Shown here: one piece after another, positions 21,060 to 31,619 of the stretch
Layout of the letters: each line of letters opens with the position of its first letter
Position numbering within the stretch: the stretch's first letter is position 1
Assembly (NCBI GenBank): GCA_035578175.1
Contig: JAQMRL010000007.1
Span: forward strand, 47,048,391 to 47,112,390
Length of the DNA stretch: 64,000 nucleotides
Source: Catonia carolina
Lineage: Eukaryota; Arthropoda; Insecta; Hemiptera; Achilidae
Reading direction: 5' to 3'
Made by a program: the position numbers and the translations under genes
The notes under the pieces: generated by a model
Told to the model about the DNA's origin: nothing
What the model saw: the letters and a program-made list of their open reading frames with translations, nothing else
The model's database searches: none

Positions 21060-22135
21060 GATGGTGTTGCTTTCATATCTAATATACAGACACACCAAGA
21101 AGGTAAGTGCACTTATTAGAAGAGTGTGAACAAAAATTATGATAAAAGGTATCGTAAAAGAACCCGGAAATATGAGGAACAAGAAAGAAAGAACAAAACA
21201 GTCAGGTATTAGAAGATGGGAAAGTAAAACGAGTAAAGAAATTTAAACAATTAGGTTTTGTGATCCAACTAAATTGTAATGGACATGAACAAATACACAA
21301 GAGCGTCGATTATCCGAACGTCAGTCATTCGAAATACCATCGATAGAAATAATGTAAGTAAAGTATGTAACAAGTGTGTTAAAAAAAACTTTCACAAAGG
21401 ATTTTACCGTAGTTTATTTCGTTAATTTATTTAGTTTTGAAATTCTGTATTTTTCCGTTTGTTTTTATAATCGCTAGTACTTTATTTTTCCAATAAAAGC
21501 AATAAATTACTTTTTTTAAACTAAACTTTATGTTAACCTTCATTAACTTATTATACACTTAGGTTATATTACATTGTCACCGTTTAGGTTATATAACATT
21601 GTTAAGGTACAATGTATCAAATTACAGTATTTAGCTTGTTTAATTATCCGAACTATTTGATTATCAGAACATCTCTGGTTCCAATCAGTTCGGATAACTA
21701 ATGCTCCACTGTATAAAATAAAATAGATAAAATGGAGAGAGCATATCAACTGACAAAAATTGATATAATCAAAACGTAAGTTAATACACTATTGCAGTTT
21801 TTAAAACTGAAGCACTATATTGATCAGAACGTACGTATCTGCCAACAGAAGAAGAGTTTTAACAAGAAACTGTTTGGATAATAAATATATGAGTCGAGAA
21901 GTAAAAATGAAATCATGGCAATACATCGCTCTGGGAAAAAAAATTTAGTTTTATGAACACATCTACAGAATGAACCAGGAAAGTCATTCCGAAATAGTTA
22001 TTTGATAGATGCAATAATTTAGAAGACACCACAGAATATCCCTATTTGAGGTTTCCAGAGAAAGAGAAGATAACAATTGAAGATCTTAACGGATAAAGGA
22101 GTTATGTTAAAAAATGATAGTTTTGAGGAAAAGCG
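21060..22135 (+). pseudogene. LINE 3' part (RTE/endonuclease-RT-like), split by a MITE
   Basis: Before the MITE the plus strand reads KRTRKYEEQERKNKT, then VLEDGKVKRVKKFKQLGFVI and NCNGHEQI, the post-catalytic 'VKEFKYLG' region. After it come MERAYQLTKIDIIKT and then KNLVFYEHIYRMNQE, matching the C-terminal 'LKFYGHIYRMNENRL' block of insect endonuclease-RT ORFs. Stops and frameshifts are frequent. The catalytic YADD lies upstream and is missing. Confidence 0.6.
21296..21711. mobile_element. Tigger-like MITE
   Basis: A 416-bp insert with TA on both sides (21294-21295 and 21712-21713). The left terminus ends in GATTATCCGAAC and the right terminus, complement, begins CAGTGGAGCATTAGTTATCCG, so TTATCCGAAC and GAGC form the terminal inverted repeat. 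Further TTATCCGAAC/GATTATCAGAAC motifs lie inside. No transposase frame is present. It splits the LINE relic at 21060-22135. Confidence 0.7.
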
Positions 22136-23561
22136 ATCAAAAATCTAAGGTTCCCAACTTTTGTGAGTTTGTTGTGATTTTATTTTGTTACCTACTTATT
22201 GTCCCTTCACGAAAAATTATAAATGAATTTAAAAATTCTTCAAATTTACTTTTCAACATTATTCTTCTACATCAGTTTTCCTTAAATCGTTCAAATAGAG
22301 CATTCTATGCCACCGAAGTAACTAATCATGCAAGTAATATTCATCAATCATGAAAAGTACGTTTAAAAAAATGACAGCACTTTCATCCACTCAGCTCTTA
22401 AATTAATAACAACTCATGATCTAGGAAAGGAAGAAAAAGTTAAGTGAAAAATGAACGCTTGTCGCAAAAAATTAAGAAAAATATAAAGTAATAGGCGCTT
22501 GAAAATAAATAATATAACATAGTGTAAGTTGGCCGAAACGATAAATGTAATTTCTGTTTAATTGGTTGTTTATAAACACAACCCATATTTATTTATTTTA
22601 GTCTCGCGCGGCAACCACCACGCTGAGGTGCCTAATGAGTAAGCCTACATACATTCCACGTACCTGCTACATGCATCGTGCATAAAAAATGTCGCACATC
22701 GGTATTATATATTGCAGTATAAACATTTATGAAGCGCGGGTAAAGAAGATGAATAATTCTTTCAGACGCGTCAAGTTTACAAGTTTCTGTTCCGGGTGAC
22801 CTTGGGTCATCACCCGGACCTCTTTAACACAAACAAGTACATTATAAAATTTATTGAACGGAAATCGCAAAAGTTTTGAAAGGCACGGGTTTTCTGAAAG
22901 CTTGAGGCGGTTTTCGTTGGAATTTCATTGGAATAAGTAGGGTGAACTGGGGTCATCCGAGTCTCCTCTTAACACGTACTGTTCTTTGTCAAAAAAAAAC
23001 CTGTTCTTCCGCAAATCTGTGTACAAGAAGAACACATTTGCACATTTGCTGCCGCACTAACACATGTTGTTCAGATAAAGATGCGCGACGGCGTGCCCCA
23101 ACCTACTCTACCATCCCACTCCTCTTGCCCTTCACTCGGTGTTCACACTCGTCTAATGCATCGCGTCACACGCACCGGAGCAGTACGCAATGTTATCATG
23201 GGCATGCTGTGGGTCAACAGCCACCGCGCCAGAAGAACAACGCCTACCCATTATTCTCGGCCTTGTGATCATTTTCCACCACCTGTTACTTTCTGATCGA
23301 CTACAGGTAAAAATATATTCAGACAACCAGACGAGGAAGCGCAGTGGTTATCAATGCTATGCGTGCTTATAACCCTCCCTTTATATTCCATCACGTTTAT
23401 CATATTCATCCTGAAAAATTAACATAGTTTAAGTTTGCGGTCTCTTCCTTCTATTTACTTTTATTTCTAAATTAAGATCTATTCTAGGTCAGACAATATT
23501 GTGAAGTCATCGAAAATTTTATCTCCGAACCGACGTCTATCAAATAGACAAGAATCAAATA
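22136..23561. other. Unassigned; G+C-richer island at 22600-23330
   Basis: AT-rich to 22590, then a G+C-richer island with overlapping plus-strand frames (22942-23268, 23081-23296, 23190-23372). The longest frame is rich in cysteine, arginine and threonine, but all three frames stay open together, as expected from composition alone, and there is no recognisable domain. An exon or a repeat fragment cannot be excluded. Confidence 0.35.
22791..22818. repeat. G+C-rich hairpin
   Basis: TCCGGGTGACC, TTG, GGTCATCACCCGGA: an 11-bp stem with a 3-nt bulge in the right arm. No T-run follows and no function is evident. Confidence 0.55.
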
Positions 23562-23739
23562 GGCCGGCCCGTTGCCGTAGTGGTTAGCGTAACTGGCTTT
23601 TACGCCGGGGTTCCGTGTTCGATTCCCGGTCAGGTCTGGCATTTCATCAATCATTTTCATCTGTCATCTTTCTCACCGTCTGCATTAGCAGCAATTGAAA
23701 AACAGTCAGACATAAAAAAATTAATAATAAATAAATAAA
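23562..23739 (+). mobile_element. SINE family A
   Basis: The head GGCCGGCCCGTTGCCGTAG carries an A box and TCCGTGTTCGATTCCCGG a B box, followed by GTCAGGTCTGGCATTTCATC and the tail CCGTCTGCATTAGCAGCAA, with an AATAAATA-rich end. AAGAATCAAATA (23550-23561) and AAGCATCAAGTA (23740-23751) are a probable 12-bp target duplication with two mismatches. Confidence 0.8.
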
Positions 23740-24457
23740 AAGCATCAAGTACACTACCTGTTGTGTCGTTTGTTGCGACTGGGGTCTGTTGCAGGTGTCA
23801 TTTGTAGGTTTCCGCTCACTTCAACCGCCATGTACGCCATGTAGGCCACGCCTGAACTGTAAGAAATGAATACTATTTAGACGTTTGTATTTAGATTCTA
23901 ACGTATCCTCTGAAGCAACAAATAGTTTTGGGATGATGTCCTTTAATGTGTGTGCGTGCGTCCGCGTGTAAATTTGAAAAGTAAAAATTTTTCGACCTCT
24001 GAAACAGTTTTGCAATTAATCTCGGAGCTCAATATTACCGGTTCCAATACTGACCTGCCTTACTCTAACAAAGAAGGTTGGAAATTTTTCAAAAAATGTC
24101 AAGTTCTGCATCCTTCAAGACCCGTAACAGGGTGTAAATTGTAGTACTTTTAATAAACTACTAAGAGAGCTCTGTTTTCAACATAGTCTATTTCATATTA
24201 CGGCTTTGAGATGAATATTAGGAAAAAACATAGATAAGTACTAGCAAAACACCCGATATTCTACCGCTTTTAAACGGTTTTATCGGCTTACTCGAGTAAA
24301 AAAAAAAAAAAATCTCTTCTGAAATCAGCCTAGATACAGAGAAAAAAATACCAACCAAAAAATTCAAAAATTATCACATACACCGAATGTTTTGTACGCT
24401 CCGATAGCAATCGACGACTTTTTGGTAAAGCCGTATAAAAATAGTTTGTTTCACTAA
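23740..24457. other. No recognised feature
   Basis: Two opposite overlapping frames (23821-24015 minus, 23950-24144 plus) have no motif. An A-run lies at 24299-24313. Confidence 0.4.
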
Positions 24458-24758
24458 GACCGGGCGCACACACGGCTACTTTTGGCCGCCACCGGTGGCA
24501 GCCACAAGCTAGGGATTGCCTTTCCTATGTAATTCATATGAACTCGTCGCACACAAAGCATTCGCTGCGCCATACGGCAGCCACACGCTGCGGAAGTGGC
24601 CGTGTCTCGCTGCTTGGGGCCGCCACCGGTAGTCGGGTTCTAACGCACCACTAAGCCACACCACTACGCCACAACCAGTTGGACTCACTCGTTCGATGTT
24701 GGTTTGTTTATCTCGGAAATAGAACCCCGCCCAGTAATTTGGGACCATGAAAGAATGG

Positions 24759-24925
24759 TTTTTTTTTGGTTTAACGTCCGACTGTTCTGCAATTACTGCT
24801 AATGCAGACGGTGAAGGATGAAATGATTTCTGTAACGTATGAAAATATGCCGTGCCTGAATGGGATCGAACCCAAGACCGCATGATGAGAGGCGAGCACG
24901 TTACCAACTACGCCAATGCGGCTGG
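24759..24925 (-). mobile_element. SINE (tRNA head, family A tail) inside the Harbinger element
   Basis: The complement of tail (GGTTTAACGTCCGACTGTTC, GCTAATGCAGACGGTGA), body and full tRNA-like head (TGGGATCGAACCCAAGACC, GAGAGGCGAGCACG, CCAACTACGCCAATGCGGC). Same head type as 40901-41073. Best full-length representative of this head in reverse orientation. Confidence 0.8.
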
Positions 24926-25020
24926 AAAATAAAATAATACTGATAATGACTAATAATACTGATAATACTGACTAATAATGATAATAATGACTAATAATAC
25001 TGATAATACGGCCGGTAAAA
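24926..25020. repeat. AATAATACTGAT-type degenerate tandem repeat
   Basis: Repeated words AATAATACTGATAATGACT in varied order across about 90 bases, directly after the 5' end of the SINE. Confidence 0.7.
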
Positions 25021-25064
25021 TAATGGAAATACTGTACAAGTAATTACTATTATAGTACATAAAA

Positions 25065-25218
25065 TGAAAGATGAAGAAGCCTGTATTTGGAATCACGTAT
25101 TTCACCAAGTAAAAAACATAAAAATGTCAAGTATGGCTCGTTTTAAAGCTTGGTTTCTTGTTATATTATTTGTATAAATTACGAAATACGGGAGTGTATT
25201 AGCCATTTCCTAACGATT
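25065..25218. repeat. Inner inverted-repeat arm (left) of the Harbinger element
   Basis: The block with AGCCTGTATTTGGAA, TTTCACCAAGTAAAA and CTCGTTTTAAAG recurs in reverse complement at 25463-25632, at roughly 75-80% identity by eye. The 245-bp spacer is AT-rich. The arms could pair into a long hairpin. Confidence 0.65.
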
Positions 25219-25462
25219 TGTAAATTGTATTTACCTTTTTTTTGGCCATCATTTTTAGTCCATCTAAAACGAAAATAACAATTTTTTAATTCCTTTATCC
25301 TTTGTAATAAAAGGCTGAATTTTACTTAAAATTTATAAGAAAACATGAAGGAACACTGCTCTTAAACACCATATTTTTCCTTTTAAAATTGATCATGCTA
25401 CATGTTCTGAAACATGGACTAAGGGAAAAAAGCGCTAAAAACGAGCACATATTTTGCTTTTA

Positions 25463-25632
25463 AGTCGCTAGAAAATACCTAATAGGCTACACTTCCGTGT
25501 TTAGTAATTTATACGAATAAAATACTACTCTTTAAATAAAATAACCACTCTTTAAAACGAGTCGTTCCAAAATTTTTTATGTGTTTTACTTGGTGAGATA
25601 CGCGGTTCCAAACACAGGCTTCATTTTTCATC
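25463..25632. repeat. Inner inverted-repeat arm (right) of the Harbinger element
   Basis: Partner of the arm at 25065-25218, carrying CTTTAAAACGAG, TTTTACTTGGTGAGATACG and TTCCAAACACAGGCTTC. It lies next to the transposase relic. Confidence 0.65.
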
Positions 25633-25639
25633 TACACGT

Positions 25640-25985
25640 ACTACAGTAGAAACGCTGAGTACGAAAAGTGATTATTTATTGTATTTTTACTAACCTTAAG
25701 GTAACTTGCCAGTCTTTCAACGGGATGTATGTTTTACCCTCATTCTGTTATCTTTGTGTTTCAATTGATCTTTTACCAAATTCAGTAGTCTCAAACGATG
25801 TGATGCTCATCCTAAAGTATTTTAAAAAATTCTCTTCATCTTTTTTGAGCTCTCGGAAAATAAATAAAATTGCCCGTGACTTGGACTTGATAATAACATG
25901 GGATGTACCCAGTATCATCGCTGTTTTTTCCTTTGGTGGTGACGTCTTCGTATTAACAGTAGAAGATGTTAATTTCTCGCAAGGA
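25640..25985 (-). pseudogene. Harbinger-type transposase N-terminal relic
   Basis: The minus strand gives ILFIFRELKKDEENFLKYFR, then MSITSFETTEFGKRSIETQR, then a stop, and PLKDWQVTLRL. This follows the HARBI1/PIF pattern 'F..LF.EL..D..KF..YFRMS...F..L' and 'PEERLAVTLRFLATG'. The later helix and the DDE nuclease core are missing. The longer opposite-strand frame at 25668-26168 is a shadow that runs into the terminal repeat. Confidence 0.6.
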
Positions 25986-26102
25986 AAGTGTCAGGTCAGA
26001 GTGACTGGCTGTCGGCCACCGGTGGCAACTTCTTGTGGCCGCCATCTGTGGCGACAGACGGCCACCGGTAGCGGCCACAAGTGGTCGTGTGTGCGCCCGG
26101 CC

Positions 26103-27292
26103 TTAAAAACGAAGTTACAATTAAAACGAGTGAAATGTGTGAAAATGTTGAATGACTTTATTCGTTAAAAAGTATATGCGTTTTGTCGTGAACCTGCTTT
26201 CTAGTGGTCAGCCTACAGGTCTGCCGTAAACGTACAAAATGTGTAATAGAAATAACTCGGCTAAGAAAATATGGAATTATAAATACGGAACTGAGGAAGA
26301 AGTTTAAACCGGTTGAAGAAGGCACAAGTTAAACATAGGCGCGTACGTCTGAGAAAGGAGAAAGACAGCGTATCAATAAGGGCAGCGCATCAATAACAGC
26401 GGCTCGCAACAATAACTTATTCTAATCGGGGCATTAGAGAACCGCGAATGGTTTTATTGCGTCGACGACAACTATTCTTCTTGCAAAAGAAACTAATCAC
26501 AGTATCCATGTATCCACTGATACGGCAAAGCACACAAAGTTTCTTGTGGATCTTTAAATAAATAAGCTAAGAAATGATGTGGATGGATGAATTATCAATC
26601 GAACTATCTCTGTACTACGTAGGTCTAGTATTACACAATCTATAACAAACGTTTCTGATCGTTTGTTGGCTGGAGTAAAATCCACAAACCCAAAAGTAAT
26701 ATTACGTTGTACTTGATCAGTCGCCCCTTTTAGTCAGTCCAAAGTATGAAAGAAAGCTAACCTAAAACATAGGACATTATTTTCTTCTGATTCAAACAAA
26801 ATTTAAAAGCTCTGATGCAATAACAGTAAATAAATAATTGACTATCACATTATGACGTTTATTACAGGTTCTTTCATGATATGGTTAATTCAAAATAATA
26901 AAACGTTCTTTTAAATTTGTTACAAATATTTATTAACAAATTAATTACACACACAAAAACCACCTACTATTGTTCATCAGGCGTATCTCATAATAAATTA
27001 GTAAATATTTTAACGAGTATTATCAGGAAGTAGCTTCAAATCTTAATGAACAGATTAGGGATATAGCGGGACATTATAAAGTAAAGGTAACAAATTTATC
27101 AATAAAACAAACTACAGGAGCCTAAATGTAGAGTGGATTATTCTTTTCTTGTTGACCGTAGTTCTGTAGAGCCTTAAATATCCACGCCACCCATTATATT
27201 ATATCTGCTAGTAGCGCGCTAGATTATTGCTGGCCTCAGAGTCGGTGCAATAAAATTGGAGTTGCTTGAAAACACCAATGTAGTAGGCTAAA
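26103..27292. other. No recognised feature
   Basis: Mixed composition, no long frame and no repeat shared with the rest of the window. Confidence 0.4.
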
Positions 27293-28132
27293 CCGGGTGG
27301 CCCATATGTCAGTTTCCCCACGTACGGAAGAAGTAAAAATGAAGGCGTTACAAGGTAACGGATAAGAAACCTACCGGGAGGAAAACAGATTCACTGACGG
27401 TGTCAAATGCATTTTCTATTATGCCTTTTAGTTCGGCTAGGTTTTTTGGTTGTGAAGAAAACACCAATACTTTATAATACCTCACAGTGAAAATCACATG
27501 GCGTTATGTCTGGCGAGCGTGCAGGACAATCAAATGTACCACTGCAACCAATCCATTCGTTAAATTTAGTATTAAAAAGCTCTTGAACTTCGATACCGAA
27601 ATATGCTAGGGCCCAATCTTGTTCCCAGATGTGCGATTGAAAATTGTAAACAGGATTGTTTTCAAGTTCCGGAAAGACCAGTTCCTCCAGCACGTGTTAG
27701 TAACTTTCCGAGTTAACATTTCCCTAAAAAAATAAGGATCTATCAATGCAGTACTCGAAATTAATTCTCCCCATACCATAAAACCAGGCACATTAAGCTC
27801 TTCTTGGATTTGCATCCGACGAGTTCACGCAGTTACGCCGATTAACACATTCATTGAGTTTAAAACATGCCTCAACACACCACAAAATTGATCGCAAGAA
27901 ATTGGATCGGTTTCTGTACGGATAGCGACTGTCTCACAGAATTCCAGTCGCCTATCGGAATCACCCTCGTGAAGAACTTGGAGTAAAGGTGGACGATATG
28001 GCTTAGAGACTCGCCTCACTATAACGAACAACAGTTAATATTATACGTGGTTGCTGCTAACGTAACAAAGTTACAAATTTATTGATACAAAATATCCTGT
28101 TTCATGCGGAAACTGACATATGGGCCACCTGG
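27293..28132 (-). mobile_element. Tc1/mariner-like transposon with both ends
   Basis: Left end CGGGTGGCCCATATGTCAG and TTTCC; right end, complement CAGGTGGCCCATATGTCAG and TTTCC: terminal inverted repeats of about 24 bp with one mismatch. TA follows the right end, while AA precedes the left, where a TA has probably mutated. The ~840-bp length is shorter than an intact ~1.3 kb element. The minus strand carries three overlapping pieces of the transposase. Internal deletion and frameshifts make it inactive. Confidence 0.8.
27472..28031 (-). pseudogene. Tc1/mariner-like transposase, frameshifted
   Basis: In order on the minus strand: YRPPLLQVLHEGDSDRRLEF, then ETDPISCDQF; EELNVPGFMVWGELISS and IDPYFFRE; MLEELVFPELENNPVY, QDWALAYFG, EWIGCSGTFDCPARSPD and ITPCDFH. 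QDxALAYF holds the second catalytic aspartate and ARSPDITPCDF the third; the first (normally FSDEA) is disrupted. The C-terminal HFEHL end is lost to deletion before the left terminal repeat. Confidence 0.8.
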
Positions 28133-29551
28133 TATAGTCCATTAAAAAATGTCGTATATAAATTGTCTTTGCAGAGAATGCCAGATATTTTCCCGAATGC
28201 TAATCGGTAGATTGACACTCTTTAATCCGACGACAACATGAGAAGGCAGTTTTGGATCATGAATTGATTTAATACTTTTCGTGATACATTATCTGGTGCC
28301 AATTAAAAAAGTAGCAAGTTCTTATAATAAAAAACTGTGGTCCGTTAAAACCGAGTGGTGGTTAACGTTTTCGTCAAGAAAGGATAGATGGAAAGAGAGC
28401 GGCAGAGTGAGTGGGTGCATATGAAAAAGGACCGCTGAATGCGTGATGACCGCCAGGCCTTATATCTGTGTCACTGTAGTAACCGAATAACAGGAATACG
28501 TGTATTTGTCGGCCGGAAGAGAAGAAGAATCTACTTTCCCCCGCTGCATGCCGGGAGCCGAGTTCATCTTATGTTTTCAGTTATATATTTGTGCGACTCC
28601 AGTAGGTAGGTAGGTACAGTCTCATTTGTAAAAGTAATGTTGAGGAAAACATACATACACGGAACAAGTCGGATCGATCCTGGTATCGTATCGGTCGGCA
28701 GAGCAGGTCTCCATATCTGCATATCACCATATCGAGTATCCAGGTCGGATATATAGAAGAAACACACGGAAGAACGCCTCACTCACTTTTCTCCTGGTGC
28801 GCGAGACCGGTTTTAAACGATACAGAATTGTTGTGGGGGCTGAGTCCCTTACCCGGCTACCGAACACTGGCTGTCCGATTCCAATTGATTTAAATGTAGG
28901 CAAGTAAATAATAAATGTAAACGTTATGAATGGAACTGGCCCAGATCGGCATGAAATAAATTGTGCTGTAACGGCTGTAAATTGTGCGTAAATATATTTT
29001 AACGATTTACACAATTTGTAATTTTTAAGCAGCCCGTTCCTGCTAAATTAATGAACTGATTTTGATGCAGTATCAATATAAAAGAGGTTATTACTTCTAA
29101 ACCGCGTGTTATCCATCCAAAAGAGGCGAAAGCAACAGTTTATACTTTATAATGATTGTTATAAGCAATTTTTCGTACATAGATTAGTACATAGGTACTA
29201 CATAGATAGTACATAGATACTAAATAGATAGTACATAGATACTAAAATATTAACATTTAAGCCAGTAATTTTTAAAAAAGACCGACTTTGTGCGCGTTTT
29301 TAATTACAGAATTAAAAATGACATCTGAATTGAACGCCGCGCGAAAATTCGCCCGAATTGTAATGAATTGAAGACGCAAAAGGGCACTAACAAAAAATCA
29401 CACATATAATCTTCTTTTACTTCGTGCATAATGTATAATAATAAAGATAAATGTACATGTAATGTAGTGTCATTCAAATGTAAAAAAGTTGTTTATTTTT
29501 GGGAAATAAAAAAATTGTTTTCATTCTTCTCACTCGTACTTTAGCCGTTAC
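28133..29551. other. Unassigned, partly G+C-richer
   Basis: The interval 28370-28960 is G+C-richer than its surroundings, with minus frames at 28564-28782 and 28724-29014. No domain was recognised and the frames overlap each other, so I do not call a gene. The far end is AT-rich. Confidence 0.35.
29175..29245. repeat. GTACATAGATACTA-type tandem repeat
   Basis: Several imperfect copies of ATAGATAGTACATAGATACTAA-like units follow each other. Confidence 0.75.
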
Positions 29552-29715
29552 CAGTGGCGGCTCTATCGAACATTTTAGGTGGTGAGAAATCTTATGGCGG
29601 TAGCCCCCCTCCCACCAGACACACCAAAAACAAAATTAGAACGGTTGCAAAGTCCTTTACTTATTATATGCAATATTAATCTGTAACTCATCCGTGTCTG
29701 TTCATTGAATATTAT

Positions 29716-29881
29716 TACTTTCTCTTGCCTATATGAATATATAGGAAGGAAAGTATTGTTTTCATGTCGATTTTTCGAAATCGAGTTTTCACCGGATCTA
29801 TACGTTTTCAGACCCCCTGAACCCAAAAAACATGTTTTTAGCGATTGGTCTGTGTGTGTGTCTGTGTGTGTGTGTGTGTGT

Positions 29882-29944
<63 letters not shown>

Positions 29945-30736
29945 TGTGTGTCTGTGTGTGAACAGAATATCTCAAGAACGGAACATCGTACGAACTTGAA
30001 ACTTGAAACTTAAGTTACATACCACTACCGGACGCGACACGAACATTTTCATCAAAATCGGTCAACCGGAAGTAGTAGTTTATTCGTATAATTTTTCAGT
30101 TTTTTGCGATTTTCTCAAAAACTGGTCCTACGATTTTTTTAAAATCGCCTATTTTACTTAATTTTTTATTCTCTACAAGATAGGGTAGGCGCCATGTTTG
30201 CTGAAATTCTCGGTGAGGCTGTTTTCACGTAAAAACGTTGTTTTTTTAAGATTACGGCTTTAATATAAATTTTAGCGCAAAAACTTATATAATAAAAGTT
30301 GTAGAGAATTTAAAAACCTACAACTTCTGTTTCAAACATTTTTTTGTATAACGCTTAGTTTAGCGGTAATTTGCGATTTTCTGTTTTTTTTCTCACGAAA
30401 ACGTGAGAAAAATCGATTTTTTTAACATTTCGGTCTTATTATGCATTTTACGACAAAAGTGTATATAATAAAAGTTATAGAAAATTAAAAGATCTACAAC
30501 TTTTGTTTTGAGCATTTTTCTCTACAGAGCCTAGTTTAGCGTGAAAGCGTGATTTTCCGTATTTTTAAGCCAAACTGAGTTCGATTGTCATTTTGCGTCA
30601 TTCACTCATGATTAAAATAAGGTTATGTTTTTGAGGTTAGTTTTTGTTCATTTCTAATGTTTTAATACTAATGTTAGGTTTATTATTAATTATTTGCATT
30701 GGCAAGAGAAAGTTGTGTGAGTGTTTCACACCAGAT
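29716..30736 (+). mobile_element. HINE copy 3 (longest, best preserved)
   Basis: The 5' subterminal repeat ACTTTCTCTTGCC (29717-29729) is exactly complementary to GGCAAGAGAAAGT (30701-30713). The 5' repeat is followed by CCTATATGAATATATAGG, itself a dyad. A (TG)n tract with TC interruptions spans ~29850-29961. After the 3' repeat comes the hairpin GTGTGA-gtgtt-TCACAC, then CAGATTTTT. The core contains ATCTCAAGAACGGAACATCG, ACTACCGGACGCGACACG, TTTTCATCAAAATCGGTC and TTTAGCGGTAATTTGCG. The frame 29705-30013 is microsatellite translation. Non-coding. Confidence 0.85.
29850..29961. repeat. (TG)n microsatellite inside HINE copy 3
   Basis: About 110 bases of TG with a few TC interruptions. It occupies the same place as shorter TG/CA tracts in other HINE copies, so it belongs to the element and varies in length. 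Confidence 0.9.
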
Positions 30737-31619
30737 TTTTATCTATACAGAGACTATTATTATCTATACACAACTTCTGTCTAGTATTTTTGTCTATCTA
30801 TCCATCACCGCATCACGCGAAAACTACTTCATGGATTTGATTTATTTATTTTATTTATTTCCTTTATTACACCTCCAAAAGAGCAAAGCCCCCGTGCTTG
30901 GAGGAGGATTACTTTAAATACAAAAAATACATTGCACAAAATAAAACTACAATAAGATAATGATAGAACTGATAAAAAAAAGAAAAAGAAAAACAGTTAA
31001 TATGAATACTACATCACTTTTATTACATAAAAAAAATTAGTCACACAAAAGAGAAAGTGATCAAAATAACATTAAAAAACACGTTAGTATAAAATTTAAA
31101 AAAATAATAAAAAACAGACAGAATACAAAAAATGTAAATAAAACTTAAAACTTATGGTAACAAAACTAAAATGTTAATAAATGACGATACAAACAGCCAA
31201 GTTATGAATAGCATTAATAGCCTATGACAAAAAAACCTCTACCAATTTATTTACATTATTATAGAGAAATGAAAACAAAATTTGGCCTTAACTACCTCCA
31301 TTAAATTTAACTATTTCTTCATACACAATTTTCATGCACTTCATCTTATATTTTGATGAATTAATTAAATTAACTTATTATTATTAATTTTTGAATTAAT
31401 TAAATAACTTCATCTTAAATTTTTATATTCGTCGTTTTTTAGTTGTATTTATATATCTTGTATATACATATATTCATACACTATTATTATTATATTATTC
31501 AATAGTCTGTAAACCGGGATAATATCTAGGATAAAATTTATGTCAATCAGCTGAGTAGATCCTGACATAGGTATTATATATAATTCAGCATTTCAAGTAG
31601 ACAAATAAAGTATGCCTGT
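30737..31619. other. hAT interior, non-coding, with LINE-tail-like patch
   Basis: AT-rich hAT interior. At 30838-30915 a TTTATTTATTTTATTTATT run followed by AGAGCAAAGCCCCCGTGC and GGAGGAGG resembles the patch at 37290-37410 (AAGGCAAAGCCTGCGCTCAG and GGAAAGG). Both could be complements of a LINE 3' end. An AT-rich dyad spans 31352-31412. Confidence 0.35.

Larger units (their letters stand above)
24458..26102 (-). mobile_element. PIF/Harbinger-like transposon with nested inverted repeats
   Basis: The left end GACCGGGCGCACACACGG and right end, complement GGCCGGGCGCACACACGA, form terminal inverted repeats. They extend with CTACTTTTGGCCGCCACCGG against CCACTTGTGGCCGCTACCGG. Flanks are TAA (24455-24457) and TTA (26103-26105), compatible with the 3-bp TWA target of the superfamily with one change. 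The minus strand at 25985-25640 encodes a decayed transposase N-terminal region. A SINE is inserted at 24759-24925. A second inverted repeat lies inside (25065-25218 against 25463-25632). Several GGCCGCCACCGGTGG-type words near both ends may be transposase binding sites. Confidence 0.7.

Noticed and set aside
22942..23372. Possible protein-coding exon (three overlapping plus frames)
   Set aside because: All three frames are open together because stop codons are rare in this G+C-richer patch. No domain, codon bias or splice context supports a gene.
24509..24907. 132-codon minus-strand frame
   Set aside because: It is the translation of an inserted SINE joined to the Harbinger terminal region.
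25668..26168. 166-codon plus-strand open frame, the longest in the window
   Set aside because: It runs antisense to a Harbinger transposase relic and through the terminal inverted repeat; its translation shows no domain.
29705..30013. Cysteine/valine-rich frame resembling a secreted peptide
   Set aside because: Translation of the (TG)n tract in a HINE; the same happens at 9976-10164 and 53311-53532.
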